This document shows, piece by piece, positions 28,237 through 36,566 of a stretch of 64,000 nt of DNA. Below the pieces are notes generated by a model, which worked only from the letters and a program-made list of their open reading frames with translations, searched no databases and was not told the DNA's origin. Origin of the DNA: JAOTZA01 sp965224065 (GTDB lineage: Bacteria > Acidobacteriota > Thermoanaerobaculia > Multivoradales > JAHEKO01); the NCBI GenBank assembly GCA_965224065.1, contig CBDCYF010000005.1, positions 3,844,001 to 3,908,000 of the forward strand, written 5' to 3'. The position numbers and the translations under genes are program-made. How positions within the stretch are numbered: position 1 is the first letter of the stretch; every line of letters starts with the position of its first letter.

Positions 28237-28818
28237 CTAGTCCTCGCCGGGACCGGCGAGCTTCATCTCGGCGGCGAGCCAGGCTTTCGCGGTTTTCAGA
28301 TCGCGCTTGACGGTCGCCAGTGAGACTCCCACGAGATCGCTGCACTCCTCGTTCGTCAGACCGGCAAAGTAGCGCAGGTCGACCAGACGGTGGCTGCGCT
28401 CATCGAGTTCGTGAAGACGCTCGAGCGCTTCGTTGAGCGCGAGAATGTCGAACTCGGGCTGTGAACCGGCGCGCTGTTCGTCGAACGTCACCCGGACCAG
28501 GTCGCCGCCTCGTTTGCTGCGCCGCCGTGCCCGCGCGTGATCCACGAGAATCCGTCGCATCGTGCGCGCCGCGACGGCGAAGAAGTGCACGCGATCACGC
28601 CAGGGCAGGTCCATTTTCACCAGCCGCTCGTATGCCTCGTGCACGATCGCCGTCGGCGTGAGCGTGTGGCCCTGCCGTTCGGATTTGAAATAACCGCCTG
28701 CCAGGCGCCGCAGCTCGTTGTAGACCAGCGGCATCAGCCGGTCGAGGGCGCTACGATCCCCGTCACGCCACTTGAGCAGCAACTCGGTTACTTCTGCCTG
28801 CGCGGGATCGCGGTTCAC
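28237..28818 (-). CDS. ECF-type RNA polymerase sigma factor
   Basis: The 193-residue protein has region 2 in LMPLVYNELRRLAGGYFKSE and RMARTMRR-like helices (VAARTMRRILVDHARARRR). Region 4 is in LVDLRYFAGLTNEECSDLVG and SLATVKRDLKTAKAWL. The sequence fits the ECF group (TIGR02999-like) that accompanies Ser/Thr kinase-TPR genes. A GTG start has GGAGG just upstream. No anti-sigma gene is adjacent, so the convergent kinase may take that role; this is an inference. It is divergent from the secreted protein at 28944. Confidence 0.88.
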   Translation of the reverse strand: MNRDPAQAEVTELLLKWRDGDRSALDRLMPLVYNELRRLAGGYFKSERQGHTLTPTAIVHEAYERLVKMDLPWRDRVHFFAVAARTMRRILVDHARARRRSKRGGDLVRVTFDEQRAGSQPEFDILALNEALERLHELDERSHRLVDLRYFAGLTNEECSDLVGVSLATVKRDLKTAKAWLAAEMKLAGPGED

Positions 28819-28943
28819 GGACCCTCCACCCTTTGCGCTCAGTCTAGCCGAGGTTCATGAGCCTCCGTAGCCCCAAACGACGCTTTTACGGTGGGGAGGA
28901 AAAAAACAACCCGATGCAACACATGTCGAACGGAGGTCTCCAG

Positions 28944-29480
28944 ATGCAAAATGACCCAAGATCCACTTCTCTGCTTCTCGCCCTTGCATTGGTGGCGCCG
29001 TCGCTGATCGGGGCACCCGCGCTCGGCGCCTCGGAGGACGAGCCGGGCTCCGCCGAGTCCGTCGCCCGGGAGCAGCGGCCTACAGGGCCGGAGGCTTCCG
29101 CCCACCCCCCGGTCGAGGTGGGCTTGAGCGGCGCGTTGTTCGTCGCCGAGCCACAGGTCTCGGGGGTCGCCACCAGCGTCTACGTCTCTTGCAGCGACGG
29201 CGCCTACCTCCACCGCGAGTTCGAGGGTGTCGGGGCGGCGGTGGTCGAGCTGGCGTGGAAGAGCGGCGTGCCGGTCGCCGATGGCCGCTGCAAGTACGAG
29301 GTCTACGTTCACCCACCCGTGGACCGCGAAGCGATGCGCGCCGCCGAGAAGAAACGGGATCTCGAAGCCCTCGAGCGACTGTCGCGGATCGAACGGGAAC
29401 AGACGGTGATCGTCTCGGGCGTGTTCTGGATCGCCGGCGGGTCGGCGGTCTCCAACTGGCCCGGCGACCCCTCCGAATAG
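28944..29480 (+). CDS. Secreted protein preceding two tail-fibre-like genes
   Basis: ATG 28944 is chosen because GGAGG lies seven bases upstream at 28932-28936; the frame is open to 28857. The 178-residue protein has a signal peptide (LLLALALVAPSLIGAPALGA). The mature part has a short beta-rich domain with SVYVSCSDGAYLHREFEG and GVPVADGRCKYEVYVHPP, followed by a charged helix (residues about 130-155). It is not a family I can name. The gene is 12 bp from the first S74 protein, so the two are probably co-expressed. Confidence 0.65.
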   Translation: MQNDPRSTSLLLALALVAPSLIGAPALGASEDEPGSAESVAREQRPTGPEASAHPPVEVGLSGALFVAEPQVSGVATSVYVSCSDGAYLHREFEGVGAAVVELAWKSGVPVADGRCKYEVYVHPPVDREAMRAAEKKRDLEALERLSRIEREQTVIVSGVFWIAGGSAVSNWPGDPSE

Positions 29481-29492
29481 GCAGCAGGCACC

Positions 29493-30503
29493 ATGAACAT
29501 GACAAAGCGAAACGAAACCAAATCGACCCGGCACCTGCGACCGATCACGCGTCTGCTGTTCTGCGGGAGTCTGCTCTGGGCATTTCCGGCCGCGGCCGAG
29601 GAGTGCAGCAGCCCTTGCACGATCACCCGCGCGGGCCTGCCGACCCTGCGGCTGGAGAACACGGTGTCCGGCATCCAGGACTGGGACCTCGAGACCAGCG
29701 CCTTCGGCGTGGAGCTGGCTCTCGAGAGCAATGCTGCGAATACCGGAGCCTTCCGCGTCGAGCACTTTGCCGACCCGAACACGCTCGTGATCGACGACCA
29801 GGGTGGCGTAGGGATCGGAACCAGCGCCCCGGTCCTGGGCATGGAGCTTCAGATCAACGACCACCTTCCGCAAATCCGCTTGGACGACATTTCGTTCGGG
29901 GACGGACGGGTCGATCTGCTCATGAGCGACGACACCTTCAGCCTACTGGGCAACGAGAGCCAGCGCATCATCGCCATAGACACCCGTGCAACCGACGCGC
30001 TCCAGATCGTCGAGAGTGGCCGGGTCCGCATTGGCCGTCGGACCTTCCAGCCTCCCCCCGAAGCGACGCTACACGTGTTCGGCGATGCCATCGTCGAGGG
30101 CGACGTTACGCTCGGCTCCAGCCGGTCTCTCAAGACGAGCTTCGGCGCGGTGAGCTCCAACGAGATCCTGGCGCGCCTCACCGAACTGCCCGTCGTCTCC
30201 TGGCGCTACAAGACCGAGCCGGAAGGCGCCCGCCACATCGGTCCCTTCGCCGAGGACTTCCAGAGGATCTTCGGGCTGGGCGACGGCGAGACCCTCTCGA
30301 TCGTCGACGCCCAGGGTGTCGCGTTCGCGGCGCTTCAGGGGCTGGCCGCGAGCCAGGCCGCTCTCGAGCAGGCCCAAGCCGCGCTCGAAATGGAGCTTGC
30401 CGAGCGAGACGCCCGGATCGCCGGGCTCGTCGCCCGCCTCGAGACGCTGGAGCGGCGGGACGGTCGGATGCCGAGTGACCCGTCCGGAGTCGGCGGGCGA
30501 TAG
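29493..30503 (+). CDS. Secreted tail-fibre-like protein with peptidase S74 chaperone domain, copy 1
   Basis: The 336-residue protein has a signal peptide (LLFCGSLLWAFPAAA) and then a beta-rich stalk with GGVGIGTSAPVLGMELQIND. The C-terminal part, about residues 205-290, matches the intramolecular chaperone of tail spikes: LGSSRSLKTSFGAVS, then VVSWRYKTE...HIGPFAEDFQ and SIVDAQGVAFAALQGL. The Ser/Lys pair used for self-cleavage is present (S209 or S210 and K214). A coiled-coil tail (about 285-320) follows. Such proteins trimerise and cleave off the chaperone, which here would happen outside the cytoplasm. Confidence 0.82.
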   Translation: MNMTKRNETKSTRHLRPITRLLFCGSLLWAFPAAAEECSSPCTITRAGLPTLRLENTVSGIQDWDLETSAFGVELALESNAANTGAFRVEHFADPNTLVIDDQGGVGIGTSAPVLGMELQINDHLPQIRLDDISFGDGRVDLLMSDDTFSLLGNESQRIIAIDTRATDALQIVESGRVRIGRRTFQPPPEATLHVFGDAIVEGDVTLGSSRSLKTSFGAVSSNEILARLTELPVVSWRYKTEPEGARHIGPFAEDFQRIFGLGDGETLSIVDAQGVAFAALQGLAASQAALEQAQAALEMELAERDARIAGLVARLETLERRDGRMPSDPSGVGGR

Positions 30504-30558
30504 CTGCCGGCTCGACAGAAGAACGACGTCCGGACCAATCCGGACCAGGAGTCGAAGT

Positions 30559-31536
30559 ATGAATGCAATCGAGCGTTACTCCACGAAGTCCCCGCTGGCC
30601 TTGGTCATCGGATCGAGCCTGCTCTTGTCACTCCCGGCGACGGGCGAGGAGTGCAGCAGCCCGTGCACGATCACGCGCGCGGGCCTGCCGACCTTGCGGC
30701 TGATCAACACCGTGCCCCTCATCCCGGACTGGGACCTCGAGACCAGCGCCTTCGGCGTGGAGCTAGCTCCCGAGAGCGATGCTGCGAATATCGGAGCCTT
30801 CCGCGTCGAACACGACGCCGTCGCGAACGGGCTCGTGATCGACAGCGGCGGTGGCGTAGGGATCGGTACCAGCGCCCCGGTCCTGGGCGTGGAGCTTCAG
30901 ATCAACGACGTTTCTCCGCAGATCCGCTTGGACGACATTTCAGCCGGGCAAGGGCGCGTCGATTTGCTTATGTCCGGCAACAACTTCTCCCTACAGGGCA
31001 ACGCGGACCAGACCATCATGTTCATCGACACCCGCGCACCTAACGGGCTCTGGATCCACAAGAGTGGCCGGGTCCGCCTTGGCGATTTCAACACCCCTGA
31101 CGCGACTCTACACGTGGCCGGCGATGCCATCGTTGAGGGCGACGTGGCGCTCGGCTCCAGCCGGTCTCTCAAGACAAGCTTCGGCGCGGTGAGCTCCAGC
31201 GAGATCCTGGCGCGCCTCACCGAACTGCCCGTCGTCTCCTGGCGCTACAAGACCGAGGAGGAAGGCATTCGCCACATCGGTCCCTTCGCCGAGGACTTCC
31301 AGAGGCTCTTCGGGATGGGCAACGGCGAGACCATCTCGATCGTCGACGCCCAGGGTGTCGCGTTCGCGGCGCTCCAGGGGCTTGCCGAGAATCAAGCGGC
31401 GCTCGAGCGTGAAATTGCTGAGAAGAACTCCCGCATAGCCGAGTTGACCGATCGGTGGGTGGAGCAGAGAACCTACGTGCTCGAGCGCCTCGAAGGGCTG
31501 GAACGTCGGATTGCGTCTCTGTCCGAGGTCGACTGA
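30559..31536 (+). CDS. Secreted tail-fibre-like protein with peptidase S74 chaperone domain, copy 2
   Basis: The 325-residue protein is a close paralog of the preceding one. They share EECSSPCTITRAGLPTLRL after the signal peptide, GGVGIGTSAPVLG in the stalk and LGSSRSLKTSFGAVSS at the S74 start. Differences are concentrated in the middle (about residues 125-185). ATG 30559 is chosen as it starts a signal peptide (LALVIGSSLLLSLPATG); the open frame upstream overlaps copy 1. The C-terminus ends in a coiled coil. Confidence 0.82.
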   Translation: MNAIERYSTKSPLALVIGSSLLLSLPATGEECSSPCTITRAGLPTLRLINTVPLIPDWDLETSAFGVELAPESDAANIGAFRVEHDAVANGLVIDSGGGVGIGTSAPVLGVELQINDVSPQIRLDDISAGQGRVDLLMSGNNFSLQGNADQTIMFIDTRAPNGLWIHKSGRVRLGDFNTPDATLHVAGDAIVEGDVALGSSRSLKTSFGAVSSSEILARLTELPVVSWRYKTEEEGIRHIGPFAEDFQRLFGMGNGETISIVDAQGVAFAALQGLAENQAALEREIAEKNSRIAELTDRWVEQRTYVLERLEGLERRIASLSEVD

Positions 31537-31857
31537 CCCGCCTTTGTTTTTTCAGCGCAGATACCTTCACGACGATCGCCAGGCCCCGTCCGGCTGTTAG
31601 ACGATCCGATCCGCGCCGAGGCGCGTGATTGGCGTCGCTCCATCAATTAGATCCGGCTGGATCAGCAGAGAACGGGTCTCTGCCCGGCTCATGAAGGAGC
31701 GCGGCCCGTGATCCGAGCGCGCCGAACGTGAGCAAAAGTCCGCGGTCGCTGCTCTGTCCTGGATAAGAAGGACAAGCCCGATGAAACGACAACCAGCTCG
31801 GTCGAGAAGCGCCCTGCATCCGCAAGGGTTTCGCCGAGAACTGGAAGGACAAAGCCG
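31537..31857. other. Leader region before the seven-gene array
   Basis: There is no convincing gene in this 321-bp stretch. Bases 31729-31781 (GTGAGCAAAA...GCTGCTCTGTCC.GGATAAG.AGGA.AA) closely resemble 34262-34315, just before array gene 4. An ATG at 31782 opens only a 34-codon frame, and a second purine-rich GGAAGGACAAAGCCG precedes the true start at 31858. This suggests a conserved 5' leader with a partial duplication. Confidence 0.5.
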
Positions 31858-32610
31858 ATGCGTTACGGACGGAAACAACCGATGAAAAATTCACGCCGGC
31901 GTTGCCTCGCGAGGGTTGGATGGGCCGGGTTCGTCGTTGCGATCGCCCTACTGCTGGCCCCAGAACACCTGGCCGCCCAGGGAGGCATCCAAGTCGAGAA
32001 CACGATCTGGGTTCCAGCGACCCTGGATTCGGTGGACAACTGCCAACGCCTGCGGGAGACGCTGGACGGGCTGCCGGCTTCGCCGGACCACGTGGTTTAT
32101 CTGGCGCCAGGCTTCTACTACTGTCTTTCCTCGATTCTCTACGTTCCCGACAGGGTCACTCTGATAGGTGACGGGTCTCGGACCTTCATCTTGGGCGATA
32201 TCGACAACGTGTTAACCGGGGTGGTGCACCTGACCGGGAACGCAGAACTGCGCGGGGTCACCGTGGTGAATCTCGTCAGCAATCCAACCAACGCTGCCAT
32301 TGCGGTCAGCGCGTGGGTGCTTGGTACCCCGGGCCGGCCCAAGCTCTTCGACGTGAATGCCACGGTGAACGTGTCAAGCGGATCGGGCTATCCCCTTTGG
32401 GTTGGCCAGGCAGTAAATATCAAGGTGACGGGTGGCAACTTTCGCGGTGGGAACATCCTCTTGACCGCCAGTACCCAATCTGCCCTGCTCGTCGATCTTG
32501 GTCTCGAGGGCGTCGACGCCGACCCCATGGTCAATGTCAAGTGCTACTTCTTTCTCAACCTGCTGACCGGCGTGCCCTCCGCCGGATATCCCTCCGTGGC
32601 GTGCCCATGA
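31858..32610 (+). CDS. Secreted beta-helix-like array protein 1 (type A)
   Basis: The 250-residue protein has a signal peptide cut near AAQ|GG. The mature part begins GGIQVENTIWVPATLD, then DNCQRLRETLDGLP and a series of short beta-strand turns: LAPGFYYCL...LYVPDRVTLIGDGS, VHLTGNAELRGVTVVN and NAAIAVSAW. These look like rungs of a right-handed beta-helix of the pectate-lyase type. No catalytic residues of lyases are recognisable. It ends in CYFFLNLLTG...ACP. The paired cysteines (N-terminal NC, YYC, and the C-terminal C...CP) could make disulfides. Its closest relative in the array is gene 4. Confidence 0.7.
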   Translation: MRYGRKQPMKNSRRRCLARVGWAGFVVAIALLLAPEHLAAQGGIQVENTIWVPATLDSVDNCQRLRETLDGLPASPDHVVYLAPGFYYCLSSILYVPDRVTLIGDGSRTFILGDIDNVLTGVVHLTGNAELRGVTVVNLVSNPTNAAIAVSAWVLGTPGRPKLFDVNATVNVSSGSGYPLWVGQAVNIKVTGGNFRGGNILLTASTQSALLVDLGLEGVDADPMVNVKCYFFLNLLTGVPSAGYPSVACP

Positions 32611-32653
32611 GTCGGTGGGCACTCTTGATCGCGGGAAGACGAGGAGAACACAA

Positions 32654-33391
32654 ATGAATTGCGCAAGGATGCAGCCAACCAAATTCCGTGGAGGTCATCG
32701 CCTTGCGGGGACGAGATGGAGCTGGCTTGCTCTTGCGATTCTGCTTCTGATGCCGGGCCACGCGATCGCGCAAGGGGGCGTCCAAGTCGAGAACGTCACC
32801 TGGGTACCGGCTACCAATGACGCCGAAGCCAACTGCGATCGGTTGCGCGACACGCTGGTCTCCGTGCCGGAGGAACCGTTCCAGGTTGTCCGCTTGGCGC
32901 CGGGGTTTTTCGATTGCGATCTTTCGACCCTTTTCGTACCGTCCCACGTCTCCCTGGAAGGCTCCGGGAAGTTCACCTATATCTACGCTGAGATCGATCA
33001 TTCGACGCTCGGCGTCGTGCATCTCATCGGGCAGGCGAGGTTGAGCCGGCTCGTGGTGCAGAACAAGCAGGCGTTCCCAGTAGATGCCGCCATCGCGGTC
33101 AGCGCGTGGGACTTTTCGGTCCTCGGCTCTCCTACGCTCGTTGACGTGGAGGCCGTAGTGGCCTCGAATGCGGACCCGGCCCATCCTCTCTGGGTTGCCG
33201 GCGAAGATGTGAGAGTGGAGCGTGGATCGTTTAACGGTGACGATATCCGTTTGGTTGGCGGTGGCTACACGTTCACTCTCTTCGGCGGCGCCCTCGAAGG
33301 CGTCGACGCCGACGAGACCGTCACCGCAAACTGCTACTTCTACCGTTCCCTGACCACCGACGCCGCGGTCGTAGGTGGGGCGTGTCCCTAA
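32654..33391 (+). CDS. Secreted beta-helix-like array protein 2 (type B)
   Basis: ATG 32654 has GAGGAG upstream at about 32640. The 245-residue protein has a signal peptide (WLALAILLLMPGHAIAQ) followed by GGVQVENVTWVPATND. It shares the array framework NCDRLRDTL...LAPGFFDC, VPSHVSLEGSG, GVVHLIGQARLSRLVVQN and IAVSAW. Its C-terminus GGGYTFTLFGGAL...ADETVTANCYFYRSL is nearly identical to array gene 5. Its stop at 33391 lies 23 bp before gene 3. Confidence 0.7.
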   Translation: MNCARMQPTKFRGGHRLAGTRWSWLALAILLLMPGHAIAQGGVQVENVTWVPATNDAEANCDRLRDTLVSVPEEPFQVVRLAPGFFDCDLSTLFVPSHVSLEGSGKFTYIYAEIDHSTLGVVHLIGQARLSRLVVQNKQAFPVDAAIAVSAWDFSVLGSPTLVDVEAVVASNADPAHPLWVAGEDVRVERGSFNGDDIRLVGGGYTFTLFGGALEGVDADETVTANCYFYRSLTTDAAVVGGACP

Positions 33392-33414
33392 CCGGTTTCG
33401 AGGAGGTGTCCCCG

Positions 33415-34167
33415 ATGTATGACAAACAGGCTCACCCCGCAGCGCGGATCTGGTCGCGGCAAGGCCGTCCGGGAACCACTTGGCGCTGGTTCGTTCTGGC
33501 AACCCTGTTGCTTTTTCCCGGCCATCTATGGGCCCAAGCCGGCATGCGGATGGAGAACGTTACCTGGGTCGGCGGGAAGACAGCCAGCGCGACCGCCAAT
33601 TGTCAGGCGCTACGAGACGCGCTGGCGACGCTGCCTCCTTTCCCTCGTCCGGACCACCTGGTGATCTTGTCCGCGGGGTTCTACGACTGTGGAAACACCC
33701 CCTTGGTCGTGCCTCCGTGGGTTTCGATCGAAGGTGCCGGCCTCGACACCCGCATCTTCGCCAGGGTAGACAGCGCGTCTGTGGGCGCCGTCGCGCTGAG
33801 CTACGGCACGCAACTTTCCCGTGTCTGGGTGTCCAATAAATTTCCCGCGCCGGAGAAAGCCAGGATCGCGATCAGCGTTGCCTCTCCGGTCGGGGGCGGG
33901 CCAACGACGCTGACCGAGATTACGGTGACCGGCGGAGGCGTTGCGGAGGTTCGCTATTCCCTCTATGTCGACGACCATCCTGTGGTTGTAGAACGCGGCG
34001 ACTACTCCGGGGGCCAGATTCGTCTGGTCGGCTCCGACTCGTTCACGCTTTTCAACGCCGCCTCGGTGAGCGTCAACGCCGATCCGGGAGTCACCGCTCT
34101 TTGCTACTTCTTTCGGGTCGGCAATCCCGGCGGCGCCGGCGGGATTGGTAATGCCTGTCCGCTGTAG
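33415..34167 (+). CDS. Secreted beta-helix-like array protein 3 (type C)
   Basis: ATG 33415 follows GAGGAGGTG. The 250-residue protein has a signal peptide (WFVLATLLLFPGHLWAQ) and the mature start AGMRMENVTWVGG. It keeps the array rungs in NCQALRDALATLP, VPPWVSIEGAGLDT and LSRVWVSN. The closest relative is gene 6: both have RYSLY, GDY, GITALCYFFR or GVTALCYFFR, and end GNACP. It is followed by a 148-bp gap holding an orphan leader. Confidence 0.7.
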   Translation: MYDKQAHPAARIWSRQGRPGTTWRWFVLATLLLFPGHLWAQAGMRMENVTWVGGKTASATANCQALRDALATLPPFPRPDHLVILSAGFYDCGNTPLVVPPWVSIEGAGLDTRIFARVDSASVGAVALSYGTQLSRVWVSNKFPAPEKARIAISVASPVGGGPTTLTEITVTGGGVAEVRYSLYVDDHPVVVERGDYSGGQIRLVGSDSFTLFNAASVSVNADPGVTALCYFFRVGNPGGAGGIGNACPL

Positions 34168-34315
34168 CGGGCGCAGCTGGCGCCGATACGCCGAGTCCTT
34201 GACGCACTTCGAGGAGTGCCTCCGATGCGACACGTCACGGATCTCCGTTCCAATACGCAATGTGAGCAAAAACTCGCCGCCGCTGCTCTGTCCGGGATAA
34301 GGAGGAAAAAGCCCC
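34168..34315. other. Orphan array leader (recombination scar) between genes 3 and 4
   Basis: Bases about 34196-34218 (CCTTGACGCACTTCGAGGAG then TGCCTCCGATG) match the leader and start codon of type-C genes (before 33415 and 35823), yet the ATG at 34216 leads into no array protein. A type-A leader (34262-34315) follows at once. The arrangement is what an unequal crossover or the loss of a type-C copy would leave. Confidence 0.5.
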
Positions 34316-35065
34316 GTGCGTTGCGTACGAAATCAGTGGATCAGAAACTCACGGCGCCGTTGGCCTATCAGAGCTGGATGGGCTTGGTTTGTCGTTGCGA
34401 TGACCTTGTTTCTGGTCCCAAAGCTTGTTGCCGCCCAAGGAGGCATCCAAATCGAAAACACGATCTGGGTTCCGGCGACCCAGGACGCGGTGGACAACTG
34501 CAAACGGCTCCGGGAGACGCTGGACGGGCTGCCTGCGGGTCAGGACCATGTAGTTCTCCTAGCGGCGGGCGCCTACTGGTGTCTTTCCGCCACCCTGATC
34601 GTTCCCCATAGGGTCGTTCTGGAGGGCGCGGGGCCCGGGACTCTCATCCTGGGCAATATCGACAACGTGGCGCTCGGTGTCGTTCACCTCGAGGGTAATG
34701 CGGAGCTGCGCCGCGTGCAGGTGCAGAACTCGGAGTCGTCTCCAGCCAACGCTGCCATCGCGGTCAGCGCATGGGAGTTGTCGTCGTTGCCCGGCGGTGC
34801 CGATCTCGTCGATGTAGACGCCTATGTAAGCGTGTCGTCGGGGACGGCGTACCCGCTTTGGGTGAACGAAGAAAACATCGTGGTGGACGGTGGCTCCTTC
34901 AAGGGAGGCGACATCCGTTTGGCCGGCGGCAACTTCGACTTTTTGCTCAAGAGCAGCGCCATCGAGGGTATCGACGCCGATCCCACCGTGACCGCAATGT
35001 GCTACTTCTATCTCAATTTGTTGACCGGGTCGCCGTCCAGCAGCCCCTTGGGAACGTGCCCATGA
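34316..35065 (+). CDS. Secreted beta-helix-like array protein 4 (type A)
   Basis: The start is GTG 34316, with GGAGG at 34301-34305. The N-terminus NSRRRW aligns with NSRRRC of gene 1, supporting both starts. The mature part is GGIQIENTIWVPATQDAVDNC, split here as an A-type phrase shared with gene 1; the end CYFYLNLLTGSP also follows gene 1. The 249-residue protein keeps the rungs VPHRVVLEGAGPGT, VVHLEGNAELRRVQVQN and IAVSAW. Its stop overlaps the ATG of gene 5. Confidence 0.7.
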   Translation: MRCVRNQWIRNSRRRWPIRAGWAWFVVAMTLFLVPKLVAAQGGIQIENTIWVPATQDAVDNCKRLRETLDGLPAGQDHVVLLAAGAYWCLSATLIVPHRVVLEGAGPGTLILGNIDNVALGVVHLEGNAELRRVQVQNSESSPANAAIAVSAWELSSLPGGADLVDVDAYVSVSSGTAYPLWVNEENIVVDGGSFKGGDIRLAGGNFDFLLKSSAIEGIDADPTVTAMCYFYLNLLTGSPSSSPLGTCP

Positions 35066-35799
35066 TCAGGCGAATCTTCGGAAGACGGGGACGGGGATGG
35101 AGTTGGCTTGCCCTTGCGATGTTGCCGCTGGTATCGGGAGCCGCGGTCGCACAAGGGGGCATACGAGTCGAAAACATCACCTGGGTGGCGGCGCCTCGTT
35201 TTCTTTCTACGTCCGACGAACAACCCTGCGAGCGGTTGCGCGACACTCTGGCTTCGCTGCCCAAATTTCCGCGGCAGACCGTGCGACTTGGCTCGGGAGC
35301 CTTCTATTGTGGTGAGAAACCCCTCGTTGTTCCCGACCACGTCGTTCTAGAGGGTTCCGGGAGGGGGGCGCGCTCCGGCACCGAGATCGTTGGCCAAATA
35401 GAGAACTCGGTGTGGGGCGTCGTTCATCTCGAGGGGCAAGCGACGTTGAGCCGGCTCACGGTGTCGAACTACGGGCCTGGGGGTCCCGACGGGAGCGTCG
35501 GGGTCAGCGCGTTTGATACCGCCACGTCTCACCATGGTTCTCCCAAGCTGATCGATGTGACCGTTCAAGTGTTCTTCGCCAATCCGGCCTATCCGCTTGT
35601 CGTAATAGGCAAGGACGTCGAAGCAAGGGGGGCGGAATTTCGGAGTGGTGCTATCCGCTTGCTCGGCGGCGGCTACACGTTCACGCTCTTTGGCGGCGCC
35701 CTCCGGATCGTTGACGCTGACGAGACCGTAACTGCGAGGTGTTACTTCTATCGCTCCTTACTTTCCGATGCCGCCGTCGCGGGTCCCGCATGTCCTTGA
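35062..35799 (+). CDS. Secreted beta-helix-like array protein 5 (type B)
   Basis: ATG 35062 overlaps the gene 4 stop by 4 bp. The 245-residue protein has a signal peptide (WLALAMLPLVSGAAVAQ) and mature start GGIRVENITWVAA. Rungs include VPDHVVLEGSG, GVVHLEGQATLSRLTVSN and IRLLGGGYTFTLFGGAL. The C-terminus DADETVTARCYFYRSL matches gene 2. An unusually long loop (residues about 105-125) carries glycine-rich GPGGPDGSVG. Confidence 0.7.
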   Translation: MIRRIFGRRGRGWSWLALAMLPLVSGAAVAQGGIRVENITWVAAPRFLSTSDEQPCERLRDTLASLPKFPRQTVRLGSGAFYCGEKPLVVPDHVVLEGSGRGARSGTEIVGQIENSVWGVVHLEGQATLSRLTVSNYGPGGPDGSVGVSAFDTATSHHGSPKLIDVTVQVFFANPAYPLVVIGKDVEARGAEFRSGAIRLLGGGYTFTLFGGALRIVDADETVTARCYFYRSLLSDAAVAGPACP

Positions 35800-35822
35800 C
35801 GCATTTCGAGCAGGTGCCTTCG

Positions 35823-36566
35823 ATGCAACGCCGACCGGATCGTTCGGCGCGCTTCCCGTCGCGGCCCAGCGGTCCGAAAGCGGCCTGGCGCTGGATTGCT
35901 CTCGCGGGTCTGTTGCTGGTTCCCGGCGATCTTGCAGCCCAACAGGTCAGCATGAGAGTCGAGAACATCACCTGGATCGCGACCAAAGAAGGCAACGAGA
36001 CGGGGAACTGTCAGGTCCTACGTGACGTGCTGGCTGCTCTGCCCTACGGCGGGCAACTGGTGATCTTAGAGCCGGGCATCTATGACTGCGGCACGGCTCC
36101 TCTGTTCGTGCCTCCTTTAGTTTCAATCGAAGGCTCAGGAGAAGACACCGTCATCAGGGGCCATGTAGACAGCCCGTCTCACGGCGTTGTCGACCTGGAG
36201 GGGAGTACGACGCTCTCCCGTGTGGTGGTGAGAAACACTGTCGACACGCCAAAGCACAGTGCCATCGTGGTGAGCGCCACCGCCACGCAAGAGGTCCTCC
36301 TCGTGGTGCTGACTGACGTGACAACGCGCAGTAGCTCCGGAGCGGAGCTTCGTTATTCACTCTACGCCGACAACACCAGCGTTCGAGTGTACGGTGGTGA
36401 CTACGGTTGGGGAAAGATCTGGCTGACCGGGTCGGCCGACTTCTGGCTTTTCGGCGCTACCTTCGAGGGCGTCTTGACCGATCCGGGGATTACTGCCCTT
36501 TGTTACTTTTTTCGACACCCCAGTGGTTTCGCCGCCGAGGGTAACGCCTGTCCGAGCGGGCTGTGA
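35823..36566 (+). CDS. Secreted beta-helix-like array protein 6 (type C)
   Basis: ATG 35823 sits in the type-C leader TTTCGAGCAGGTGCCTTCG. The 247-residue protein has a signal peptide (WIALAGLLLVPGDLAAQ) and mature start QVSMRVENITWIAT. It pairs with gene 3: VPPLVSIEGSGEDT, LRYSLYADN, GDYGWG and GITALCYFFRHP, ending GNACPSGL. Its stop overlaps the start of gene 7. Confidence 0.7.
   Translation: MQRRPDRSARFPSRPSGPKAAWRWIALAGLLLVPGDLAAQQVSMRVENITWIATKEGNETGNCQVLRDVLAALPYGGQLVILEPGIYDCGTAPLFVPPLVSIEGSGEDTVIRGHVDSPSHGVVDLEGSTTLSRVVVRNTVDTPKHSAIVVSATATQEVLLVVLTDVTTRSSSGAELRYSLYADNTSVRVYGGDYGWGKIWLTGSADFWLFGATFEGVLTDPGITALCYFFRHPSGFAAEGNACPSGL

Noticed and set aside
29493..31536. Prophage remnant suggested by tail-fibre domains
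   Set aside because: No capsid, portal, terminase, integrase or lysis gene is nearby, and both proteins have Sec signal peptides.
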